DNA from: SBAX01 sp964421865
Lineage (GTDB): Bacteria > Planctomycetota > Phycisphaerae > UBA1845
NCBI GenBank assembly: GCA_964421865.1
Contig: CAYQZH010000297.1
Coordinates: 1 to 5,005, forward strand
DNA length: 5,005 nt
Direction: 5' to 3'
Made by a program: the position numbers and the translations under genes. Shown in pieces: positions 1 through 5,005 of the stretch (within the stretch, counting starts at the first letter, position 1; each line of letters opens with the position of its first letter). Below the pieces are notes generated by a model. The model was not told where the DNA came from and ran no database searches. It saw nothing but the letters and a program-made list of their open reading frames with translations.

Positions 1-1
1 C

Positions 2-643
2 GAGTCGCAGATGAAGTGCAAGGCCGCGATGGAGGCGCGACGATTCGCCGACGAGATCGTGCCCGTGGAGATTCCGCAGCGAAACGGGTCGCCGGTCCTC
101 GTCGATCGGGACGAACACCCGCGCCCCGAAACGACGTTGGAAGCCCTCGCCAAGCTGAAGCCCGCTTTCGCCAAAGATGGGACCGTGACGGCCGGCAATT
201 CTTCCGGCATCAACGACGGGGCGGCCGCGCTGTTGCTGGCTGAGGAATCGACCGCAAGCCGACTGGGACTGCCGGTGCTGGCCCGCGTGGGACCGTCCGC
301 GACCGCGGGCGTCGATCCATCGTGCATGGGACTCGGCCCGATCCCGGCGGTGCGAAAGGCGCTCGCCCGCGCCGGATGGTCAATCGACGGGATCGACGTG
401 ATCGAGATGAACGAAGCCTTCGCGGCGCAGTGCCTTCCGTGCATCCGCGAGTTGGGAATGGACGCCTCGCGGGTCAACGTCAACGGCGGGGCCATCGCCC
501 TGGGCCATCCTCTCGGATGCAGCGGGGCGCGGATCGCCACAACGCTCCTGCACGAGATGAAGCGCCGCGGCGCGCGACGGGGCCTGGCGACCATGTGCGT
601 CGGCGTCGGCCAAGGCGTCGCTACGGTGTTTGAACGCCCGTAG
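2..643 (+). CDS. Thiolase (acetyl-CoA acyltransferase family), C-terminal part, 5' end outside window
   Basis: Thiolases carry out reversible CoA-dependent cleavage or condensation of 3-ketoacyl-CoA, in beta-oxidation, aromatic catabolism or acetoacetyl-CoA synthesis. The reading frame is open from base 2 and gives 213 residues. About 180 N-terminal residues of a typical ~390-residue thiolase, including the nucleophilic cysteine, lie outside the window. Visible hallmarks in fragment numbering are SQMKCKAAMEA at 2-12, the GTVTAGNSSGINDGAAA loop near 60-76, NEAFAAQ at 137-143, NVNGGAIALGHPLGCSGARI with catalytic His169, and MCVGVGQG with catalytic Cys199. The CVGVGQGVATVFE ending resembles the FadA/PcaF style of CxGxGQG more than the CIGGGMG of PhaA-type biosynthetic enzymes, but substrate specificity cannot be settled from this half. 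The ATG at base 11 is internal, since the conserved SQ lies before it. All three visible motifs are intact, so nothing suggests a pseudogene. Spacing of 299 bases argues against cotranscription with pntAA. Confidence 0.95.
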   Translation, partial: ESQMKCKAAMEARRFADEIVPVEIPQRNGSPVLVDRDEHPRPETTLEALAKLKPAFAKDGTVTAGNSSGINDGAAALLLAEESTASRLGLPVLARVGPSATAGVDPSCMGLGPIPAVRKALARAGWSIDGIDVIEMNEAFAAQCLPCIRELGMDASRVNVNGGAIALGHPLGCSGARIATTLLHEMKRRGARRGLATMCVGVGQGVATVFERP

Positions 644-644
644 C

Positions 645-662
645 CTCGCCGCCCGGAGCGAG
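645..662 (+). other. Weak hairpin just after the thiolase stop
   Basis: CTCGC (645-649) can pair with GCGAG (658-662) across an 8-base loop, starting two bases after the TAG stop. There is no T tract, so this is at best a 3'-end stabilising structure or a weak terminator. In such GC-rich DNA a 5-bp stem can occur by chance. Confidence 0.2.
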
Positions 663-763
663 TGGAAAGCAGGCCCGTCAGCCCCGCCGATCCCCTTGGA
701 AAGCGGGTTGCGGAGCCGGACGCGAAGTACCTGGGAAGTCGGCGGAATCAGGAATACAACGCC

Positions 764-791
764 TTCCCAGCGGCACGCGACTTGCTATGAT
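764..791 (+). promoter_or_regulatory. Candidate sigma-70-type extended -10 promoter for pntAA
   Basis: TATGAT at 786-791 matches 5 of 6 bases of the -10 consensus and is preceded by TGC (783-785), an extended -10 element. TTCCCA at 764-769 matches 4 of 6 bases of TTGACA, with a 16-base spacer. Transcription would begin near 797-799, leaving a 5' leader of about 145 nt before the pntAA ATG. This is the best promoter-like site in the 299-base spacer between the thiolase gene and pntAA. It is inferred from consensus alone, and promoter consensus in this lineage is unknown. Confidence 0.4.
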
Positions 792-803
792 TTCCGGCGT
801 AGT

Positions 804-827
804 CGGCCAAGCGGTCAGGCCGGTTTT
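804..827 (+). promoter_or_regulatory. Small terminator-like hairpin in the pntAA leader
   Basis: CGGCC (804-808) pairs with GGCCG (818-822) around a 9-base loop and is followed by GTTTT (823-827). It lies only a few bases after the predicted transcription start. An alternative pairing of CCGGC (794-798) with GCCGG (819-823) competes for the same downstream arm. The stem is short and the T run is only four, so a real termination or attenuation function is uncertain. Confidence 0.22.
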
Positions 828-857
828 GAGTTGAACACGCGGTACCAGCGAGCCATA

Positions 858-887
858 GCCCTTACGAAGGGGCGGCGCCCCGTGGGG
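858..887 (+). promoter_or_regulatory. Overlapping, mutually exclusive hairpins in the pntAA 5' leader
   Basis: Three complementary arms alternate in a row. CCCTT (859-863) pairs with AAGGG (867-871). GGGGC (869-873) pairs with GCCCC (877-881). CCC (878-880 or 879-881) can also fold onto the GGGG at 884-887. Forming the middle stem breaks the first, because they share bases 869-871. Such alternation is typical of switch-like leaders, but it can also arise by chance in a GC-rich spacer. The block ends 55 bases before the pntAA ATG and does not cover its ribosome binding site. It matches no riboswitch class that I recognise. Confidence 0.25.
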
Positions 888-942
888 ACGAGTTGTTTTC
901 ACGCGGCGGGCGGCGTAACGAACCCCGGAGTCTGAACGTTCC

Positions 943-2100
943 ATGAGACTGGCTGTCCCCAAGGAAATTGTTGCCGGTGAACGGCGGGTGGCGCTGGTTC
1001 CGGAGACTTGCAAAAAGCTGATCAAGGTCGGAGCGGAGATCGCCGTTGAGGCCGGCGCGGGTCTGGCGTCCTACTTTTCCGATGAGGAGTACCGCAGCGC
1101 CGGGGCGACGATTGTCGCTGAGGTCGCCGCCCTGCTGGCTGAGGCCGACTTCGTTCTCAAAGTCCAGCCGCCGGTCGCACAATCGGCCGCCGGACGACAT
1201 GAGGCCGACCTGCTCAAGTCCGGTTCGATTCTGCTGACCACCCTCTATCCGACTCGCAATCTCGACGCCGTTCGGCGACTGGCCTCGCGGGAGATCACCA
1301 GCTTCGCGGCCGACTGTTTTCCGCGGACCACGCGGGCACAGACGATGGACGTTCTTTCGTCGATGGCCAACATCGGCGGATACAAGGGCGTGGTGATCGC
1401 GGCCAATGAGTTGGCCAAGTATTTTCCGATGTTCATGACTGCGGCGGGGACGGTGTTCGCGGCCAAGGTGTTCGTGATCGGAGCGGGCGTCGCAGGGCTG
1501 CAAGCGATCGCGACGGCCAAACGCCTCGGCGCCACCGTCGAAGCGACCGACACGCGACCCGTAGTCAAGGAGCAGGTCGAAAGCGTCGGTGGGAAGTTCG
1601 TCGGCGTGGAGGCGGGTGAAGCGGCACAGGATGAACGAGGGTACGCCAAGGAGCTATCGAAGGACTTCTACGAAAAGCAGGCGGCGCTCATCAGTGATCG
1701 CTGCGCGGTCAACGACGTAGTGATCACCACAGCGCTGATCGGCGGGGTGAAAGCGCCGAAGCTCATCACCGAGGAGATGGTGAAGAGAATGCGGGCGGGG
1801 TCGGTGATTATTGACCTCGCCGCGGAAGGCGGGGGGAACTGCACGCTGAGCGAGCCGGGCCGGACGATTGAGAAATACGGCGTGAAGATCTGTGCGCCGT
1901 TGAACCTGCCCTCGCAGATGCCGCTGCACGCCAGCACGCTCTACTCGCGCAATTTGGCGGCTTTTGTTACGGCGTTCTGGAAGGACAAGGCGTTTGTGCT
2001 CGATCTGAACGATGAGATTCAGAAAGGGTCGGTCATCACCCACGGCGGGCAGGTCGTGCACGAGCCGACGAAGGCCGTGCTTCAGCAGCCCGGAGCGTAG
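943..2100 (+). CDS. pntAA: NAD(P) transhydrogenase subunit alpha, part 1 (PntAA; NAD(H)-binding domain I)
   Basis: This is the soluble cytoplasmic domain I of proton-translocating transhydrogenase. It binds NAD(H) and passes hydride to NADP+ held by PntB. At 385 residues it matches the separate alpha-1 subunit of Rhodospirillum rubrum type and lacks the membrane helices fused to E. coli PntA. The N-terminal AlaDH/PNT domain (about 4-139) opens with MRLAVPKEIVAGERRVALVP. The RQD loop is intact: Arg128 and RAQTMD with Gln133 and Asp136, matching R. rubrum Arg127, Gln132 and Asp135. The Rossmann motif VIGAGVAGLQAI spans 178-189, and Asp203 in EATDTRP ends the second strand, as expected for NAD(H) preference. 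AEGGGNC is at 294-300. The start is supported by the immediate family-typical N-terminus and by GGAG at 927-930, 12 bases upstream, a slightly long spacing. In the classic locus pntAB follows directly, but here a hydrolase gene intervenes. Alanine dehydrogenase shares the fold, but the RQD loop and the downstream pntAB/pntB rule it out. Confidence 0.97.
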   Translation: MRLAVPKEIVAGERRVALVPETCKKLIKVGAEIAVEAGAGLASYFSDEEYRSAGATIVAEVAALLAEADFVLKVQPPVAQSAAGRHEADLLKSGSILLTTLYPTRNLDAVRRLASREITSFAADCFPRTTRAQTMDVLSSMANIGGYKGVVIAANELAKYFPMFMTAAGTVFAAKVFVIGAGVAGLQAIATAKRLGATVEATDTRPVVKEQVESVGGKFVGVEAGEAAQDERGYAKELSKDFYEKQAALISDRCAVNDVVITTALIGGVKAPKLITEEMVKRMRAGSVIIDLAAEGGGNCTLSEPGRTIEKYGVKICAPLNLPSQMPLHASTLYSRNLAAFVTAFWKDKAFVLDLNDEIQKGSVITHGGQVVHEPTKAVLQQPGA

Positions 2101-2130
2101 AACCCACGGTCCACCGACAATCGGTAGAAT

Positions 2131-2148
2131 GAGCGTTGTGAAACGCTC
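2131..2148 (+). other. 7-bp hairpin with a GTGA tetraloop between pntAA and the hydrolase
   Basis: GAGCGTT (2131-2137) pairs perfectly with AACGCTC (2142-2148) around GTGA, which fits the stable GNRA tetraloop class. It begins 31 bases after the pntAA stop and ends 34 bases before the chosen hydrolase start. No T tract follows, so it is not a standard intrinsic terminator. It could protect the pntAA 3' end or set differential expression along the operon. Confidence 0.35.
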
Positions 2149-2182
2149 GAAGGCAACGCAAGAAATGAGGCACAGGGTGAAC

Positions 2183-3040
2183 ATGAAAAGAACTCAGGCC
2201 GCACTCCGACGCATTACGTTGATAGGGCTGACATTCGCTTTCTCGGCCATCTCCTCAGGTTGCGCGTCACCACGGCAAGGCGCCGGGGTCGGGAACCCTC
2301 GCGCGAGCCGGCGCATCACGCTCCCCGCTCAGCCTGAGCCGATGAGCATAGATACAGCAAGGACCGCTCTGATTGTCGTCGATATGCAGAATGATTTCGG
2401 ATCGAAAGGGGGCATGTTTGACGGTGCCGGAATTGATATCTCCGGGATTCAAAAAGCTGTCGGCCCAACGGCAAGAGTCTTAGCCTCGGCCCGGAAGGCT
2501 GGTATCAAGGTCATTTATCTGAAAATGGCTTTTCGCCCCGATCTGTCTGACGCCGGGCCGCATGATTCTCCGGCCTGGATCAACCACTTGGAGCGCTTGA
2601 ATGTCGGAAAGACGATCAAGGCGCCCAACGGTAGGGAAAGTCGAATCCTGATCCGAGACACCTGGAACACCGACATTCTTCAAGAACTCGCCCCGGAGCC
2701 CGGCGATATTGTGATCTACAAGAATCGTTTCAGCGGCTTCTATCAAACGGAGCTGGATGCCATTCTGAAACGCATGGCCATCAGGCACCTCGTCGTGACG
2801 GGCTGCACGACGAGCGTTTGCGTGGACTCGACCATTCGAGATGCGATGTTCCGAGACTATCGTTGTGTGCTGCTTGCGGATTGTACGGCCGAGCCAATTG
2901 GTCAAGGCCTACCGAGAAGCAACTACGATGCGTCACTGTTGGTCGTTCGCACGCTGCTTGGCTGGACGTCGAGCTCAGACGAGTTCATCAGGGCCCTCGA
3001 GCCGCCCTCCACCGCCGTCCAGGACAATCTGCGGAATTAA
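2183..3040 (+). CDS. RutB-like isochorismatase-family cysteine hydrolase with putative lipoprotein signal peptide
   Basis: The family uses an Asp-Lys-Cys triad to hydrolyse amides or ureido compounds; RutB acts on (peroxy)ureidoacrylate in uracil breakdown. The chosen start gives 285 residues. All triad members are visible: Asp67 in TALIVVDMQNDF, Lys180 in DIVIYKNRFSGF, and Cys213 in VVTGCTTSVCVDSTIRDA. The stretch LAPEPGDIVIYKNRFSGFYQT followed by IRHLVVTG follows RutB closely, but no rut genes are nearby, so the substrate is unknown. Residues 1-27 look like an export signal: MKR, a twin arginine at 9-10, a modest hydrophobic run, then SSGC with Cys27 as a possible lipidation site. The lipobox is loose (Ser at -3), so lipidation is uncertain. 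Start alternatives are ATG 2165, which only lengthens the charged n-region, and ATG 2342, which would give a cytosolic core but lacks a ribosome binding site. AGGG at 2174-2177 lies close to the chosen ATG. Sampled 60-base stretches run about 48-60% GC, against about 68-73% in two pntB samples, hinting at a different origin. The gene separates pntAA from pntAB. Confidence 0.9.
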   Translation: MKRTQAALRRITLIGLTFAFSAISSGCASPRQGAGVGNPRASRRITLPAQPEPMSIDTARTALIVVDMQNDFGSKGGMFDGAGIDISGIQKAVGPTARVLASARKAGIKVIYLKMAFRPDLSDAGPHDSPAWINHLERLNVGKTIKAPNGRESRILIRDTWNTDILQELAPEPGDIVIYKNRFSGFYQTELDAILKRMAIRHLVVTGCTTSVCVDSTIRDAMFRDYRCVLLADCTAEPIGQGLPRSNYDASLLVVRTLLGWTSSSDEFIRALEPPSTAVQDNLRN

Positions 3041-3055
3041 CGTTGACAGAACCCT

Positions 3056-3060
3056 AGGAG
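3056..3060 (+). promoter_or_regulatory. Ribosome binding site of pntAB
   Basis: AGGAG sits 7 bases before the ATG at 3068. It fixes that start over the out-of-frame ATG at 3063 and is the strongest Shine-Dalgarno sequence among the genes here. Confidence 0.75.
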
Positions 3061-3067
3061 CGATGGA

Positions 3068-3367
3068 ATGCAGCAGTTGGACCTGTGGTCGATGTTGTTC
3101 GTGTTCATGCTCGCGACCTTCCTCGGATTCCTGTTGATCCGCAACGTGTCGCGGCTCTTGCACACCCCGTTGATGTCGCTGACCAACGCCATCTCGGCCA
3201 TCGCCGTGGTCGGGTCGATCATCATCGCTGGGGAACAGGAGAAGATGGACTTCACGACGTTGCTGGGGACGGTTGCGGTCGCGGCCTCCATGACCAACAT
3301 CGTCAGCGGGTTTCTGATCACCGACCGGATGTTGAAGATGTTCAAAAAGCCGGGGTCGAACAAGTAA
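3068..3367 (+). CDS. pntAB: NAD(P) transhydrogenase subunit alpha, part 2 (PntAB; membrane helices)
   Basis: PntAB supplies the alpha-side transmembrane helices of domain II in three-gene transhydrogenases and helps form the proton path with PntB. The 99-residue protein has three hydrophobic segments at about 8-27, 36-55 and 63-85, and a basic C-terminus (KMFKKPGSNK). The family signature is clear: FVFMLATFLGFLLIRNVSRLLHTPLMSLTNAISAI followed by a GSI motif is recognisable, with the HTPLMSLTNAISAI core at 32-45. Its length is normal for a stand-alone alpha-2 subunit. The gene starts 27 bases after the hydrolase stop with its own good ribosome binding site, and its TAA stop shares one base with the pntB ATG. 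Cotranscription with the hydrolase and pntB is likely, since no convincing promoter lies in the short gap. Confidence 0.95.
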   Translation: MQQLDLWSMLFVFMLATFLGFLLIRNVSRLLHTPLMSLTNAISAIAVVGSIIIAGEQEKMDFTTLLGTVAVAASMTNIVSGFLITDRMLKMFKKPGSNK

Positions 3368-4767
3368 TGACCTACGAATTCCACGTGACCCAGCTCATCT
3401 ACCTGGTGTCGACCGCGCTGTTCGTCTTTTCGCTGAAGTGGCTGAGCCACCCGCGTACGGCTCGGCGCGGGGTGGTCGCGGGTGTGCTGGCCATGACCGC
3501 CGCCGTGGGCGGGACGCTCATGCACCATGAGATCGTCACGTTCAAGTGGATCGCCCTGGCTATGGTGATCGGGACGATCATCGGCGTCCCCTTATCGTGG
3601 GTGCCGCTGACGGCCGTGCCCCAGCGAACCGCCCTGTCGCACTCTTTCGGCGGTCTGGCCGCGGGGCTGGTCGGCACGGCGAAGTACATGCTCTGGCTGA
3701 ACGAGGGGCCCGAGGCGCTGACCTCGTACCGCATGACCGCCATCGTCATCGAGTGCATCCTGGGGTACCTGACCTTCACCGGCAGCCTGATGGCCTGCGG
3801 CAAGTTGCAGGAGTGGATCCCCACCCGACCCATCACCTACAAAAACCAAAACCTCATCAACCTCGCGCTACTCACCGTCGCCATCGCCGTCGGCGTGATC
3901 ATCATCTTCAAACCGTATCTGTGGTGGCTGTTCCCGATTGTGATCCTGCTTTCGCTCACCTTCGGCGTGCTCCTGATTATCCCCATCGGCGGGGCGGACA
4001 TGCCCACGGTGATTTCGCTCTTGAACGCCTATGCGGGACTGTCGGCCGTAGCCATGGGTTTCGTTCTGGAGAATAAGCTCCTGATTACCGCCGGGGCGTT
4101 GGACGGCTCGTCGGGGTTCATCCTCTCGGTCATCATGTGCCGAGCGATGAACCGTTCGTTCGCCAATGTGCTGTTCGGCGCCTTCGGGCAAGTGAAGACG
4201 TCGGCGGCGGTCGCCGAGCAGCGAACCGTGAAGAGTGCCACGGCCCAGGATGCGGCCCAGCTTCTCGAACAGGCGCAGCTCGTCGTTGTGGTACCGGGAT
4301 ACGGAATGGCCGTCGCCCAGGCGCAGCACCGCGTGCGCGAGCTGTACGATCAGCTCACCAAACGCGGCATTGACGTAAAGTTTGCGATCCACCCCGTGGC
4401 GGGCCGAATGCCGGGGCACATGAATGTGCTGCTGGCGGAGGCCGAAATCCCCTACGACAAGCTCACCGAAATGGACGACATCAACCCGGAAATGCCCCGC
4501 GTGGACGTGGTACTGGTGATCGGGGCCAACGACGTGGTCAATCCCGCCGCCCGACACGACAAAGGCAGTCCGATCTTCGGCATGCCGATCATCGACGCGG
4601 ACAAGGCCAAGACTTGCCTGGCCATCAAGCGCACCATGAACCCCGGTTTCGCCGGAATCGAAAACGAATTGTACTACGCCGACAACACCTTGATGGTGTT
4701 CGGCGACGCGAAAGCGGTGGTGGGGGACTTGGTGAAGGAACTCTCCGGTCAGGGCGGCATGCACTAA
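3367..4767 (+). CDS. pntB: NAD(P) transhydrogenase subunit beta (PntB; membrane domain II and NADP(H)-binding domain III)
   Basis: PntB holds most of the proton channel and the NADP(H) site, coupling inward proton flow to hydride transfer from NADH to NADP+. The 466-residue length is normal for the family. Residues 1 to about 265 form the multi-helix membrane domain. His92 in LSHSFGGLAAGLVGTAKY corresponds to the proton-channel His91 of E. coli PntB, and Asn220 in LLNAYAGLSA to Asn222. Domain III (about 290-466) has VVPGYGMAVAQAQ at 308-320, HPVAGRMPGHMNVLLAEAEIPYD from 342 with the GRMPGHMNVLLAEA core, GANDVVNPAA at 386-395 with Asp389 (E. coli Asp392), and KRTMNPGFAGIENELYY at 421-437, which grips the NADP 2'-phosphate. 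The frame is open upstream to 3085, but that stretch overlaps pntAB and is arginine/aspartate-rich nonsense. The true start is the ATG in TAATG, with only a weak upstream GGGG, so translation is probably coupled to pntAB. No key residue is missing. Confidence 0.97.
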   Translation: MTYEFHVTQLIYLVSTALFVFSLKWLSHPRTARRGVVAGVLAMTAAVGGTLMHHEIVTFKWIALAMVIGTIIGVPLSWVPLTAVPQRTALSHSFGGLAAGLVGTAKYMLWLNEGPEALTSYRMTAIVIECILGYLTFTGSLMACGKLQEWIPTRPITYKNQNLINLALLTVAIAVGVIIIFKPYLWWLFPIVILLSLTFGVLLIIPIGGADMPTVISLLNAYAGLSAVAMGFVLENKLLITAGALDGSSGFILSVIMCRAMNRSFANVLFGAFGQVKTSAAVAEQRTVKSATAQDAAQLLEQAQLVVVVPGYGMAVAQAQHRVRELYDQLTKRGIDVKFAIHPVAGRMPGHMNVLLAEAEIPYDKLTEMDDINPEMPRVDVVLVIGANDVVNPAARHDKGSPIFGMPIIDADKAKTCLAIKRTMNPGFAGIENELYYADNTLMVFGDAKAVVGDLVKELSGQGGMH

Positions 4768-4787
4768 GCGGTCCACATTTCCATGGT

Positions 4788-4815
4788 GCCGACGGTCCTC
4801 GACCCCGTCGTCGGC
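4788..4815 (+). terminator. 7-bp hairpin 20 bases after pntB, no T tract
   Basis: GCCGACG (4788-4794) pairs perfectly with CGTCGGC (4809-4815) around a 14-base loop. G4785-G4786 can extend the stem with C4817-C4818 past one mismatch. Without a T run it is better seen as a 3'-end protecting structure or part of a factor-dependent termination region than as an intrinsic terminator. Confidence 0.35.
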
Positions 4816-4862
4816 CCCGCGGTGAATTCTCTCTCGAGGCAATCCCTGCGGACGGGGATGGA

Positions 4863-4893
4863 GCATGGTGGCGCTACGCTTGGCCATGCCACC
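4863..4893. repeat. Compound inverted repeat, possible dispersed repeat unit
   Basis: Two overlapping inverted pairs share the same arms: GCATGG (4863-4868) with CCATGC (4884-4889), and GGTGGC (4867-4872) with GCCACC (4888-4893). They can form alternative stems around the central GCTACGCTT. Compact GC-rich intergenic units of this form are often multi-copy palindromic elements, but only one copy is present here, so the repeat status is an inference. Confidence 0.25.
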
Positions 4894-4907
4894 CGGCCAC
4901 GTTTTTT
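4881..4907 (+). terminator. Candidate intrinsic terminator of the pnt operon
   Basis: TGGCC (4881-4885) pairs with GGCCA (4895-4899) around a 9-base loop, and TTTTTT follows at 4902-4907 after two bases. It is the only such T run after a hairpin in the tail of the window. The stem is short, and the same bases take part in a larger overlapping inverted repeat (4863-4893), so termination is plausible but not certain. Confidence 0.45.
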
Positions 4908-4944
4908 GGGATGCACCCCCATCGCGCGGTCCGGGGTTTCGGCA

Positions 4945-4973
4945 TTGACGAGGTGCTCAAAAGCGACTGCAAT
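4945..4973 (+). promoter_or_regulatory. Weak promoter-like pair pointing out of the window
   Basis: TTGACG (4945-4950) matches 5 of 6 bases of the -35 consensus, and TGCAAT (4968-4973) matches 4 of 6 bases of the -10 consensus, with an ideal 17-base spacer. It lies after the candidate pnt terminator and would drive a gene beyond base 5005. The -10 lacks the strongly conserved second A. Confidence 0.22.
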
Positions 4974-5005
4974 AACCCGGGACCGGGCTGTAGGCCGCCG
5001 TTCTA

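Noticed and set aside
630..935. Possible 101-residue protein in the spacer before pntAA
   Set aside because: It starts inside the thiolase end, has no ribosome binding site that I can see, a random-looking composition, and covers the leader hairpins and promoter candidate.
862..1503. Minus-strand open frame of 213 codons over the pntAA start
   Set aside because: It is antisense to well-conserved pntAA coding sequence and has a low-complexity Arg/Gly composition without motifs.
2125..2130. TAGAAT as a -10 box for a private hydrolase promoter
   Set aside because: The -10 match is good, but no -35-like hexamer exists at 16-18 bases upstream and there is no extended TG, so I do not call a promoter.
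3043..3048. Perfect TTGACA (-35 consensus) just before pntAB
   Set aside because: No acceptable -10 lies 16-18 bases downstream. That position falls on GGAATG over the pntAB start codon, so transcription would begin inside the gene.
3085..3366. Upstream extension of the pntB reading frame
   Set aside because: It overlaps pntAB in another frame, has an arginine/histidine/aspartate-rich sequence unlike any PntB N-terminus, and the TAATG start at 3367 gives the normal family length.
3868..4887. Long open frame of 339 codons on the minus strand
   Set aside because: It runs antisense through pntB, is rich in His, Arg, Gly and Asp as expected from reading a GC-rich gene backwards, and shows no recognisable domain.
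4858..5005. Frame open from ATG 4858 to the window end (49 codons)
   Set aside because: It begins inside the palindromic/terminator block and has no recognisable protein motif. A run of 49 codons in GC-rich DNA is not significant without the rest of the frame.

Overview
The window is a GC-rich bacterial segment whose clear genes are all on the + strand. It holds the 3' part of a thiolase gene and then a complete proton-translocating NAD(P) transhydrogenase locus split into three subunit genes (alpha-1, alpha-2, beta). A cysteine hydrolase of the isochorismatase family, closely resembling RutB, lies between alpha-1 and alpha-2. The split pntAA/pntAB/pntB arrangement, the high GC and the long spacers fit a Gram-negative-type bacterium, possibly a planctomycete or relative. 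That placement is an impression from style, not a proven assignment.

Layout. Positions 2-643 are the C-terminal half of a thiolase, cut by the window edge. Positions 644-942 are a 299-base spacer with no convincing gene. It carries a candidate extended -10 promoter (764-791), a small hairpin followed by a short T run (804-827), and a set of overlapping, mutually exclusive GC hairpins (858-887) upstream of pntAA. pntAA is at 943-2100. An 82-base gap containing a 7-bp hairpin with a GTGA loop leads to the hydrolase (2183-3040), which starts with a lipoprotein-like signal peptide. pntAB (3068-3367) follows 27 bases later with a good ribosome binding site. pntB (3367-4767) overlaps the pntAB stop by one base (TAATG). 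Positions 4768-5005 hold no convincing gene. They contain two hairpins, one with a TTTTTT tract that is the best terminator candidate, and a promoter-like pair near the end pointing out of the window.

How the genes work together. PntAA (soluble, NAD(H)-binding domain I), PntAB (three membrane helices) and PntB (membrane domain II plus NADP(H)-binding domain III) make one inner-membrane enzyme. It uses the proton-motive force to reduce NADP+ with NADH. The hydrolase has no known role in that complex. Its sampled base composition is lower in GC than the flanking pnt genes, and its predicted export would place it on the other side of the membrane from the nucleotide-binding domains. It looks like an inserted passenger or lineage-specific addition, and it is the most unusual point in the window. 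No mobile element, CRISPR array, tRNA or rRNA was recognised.
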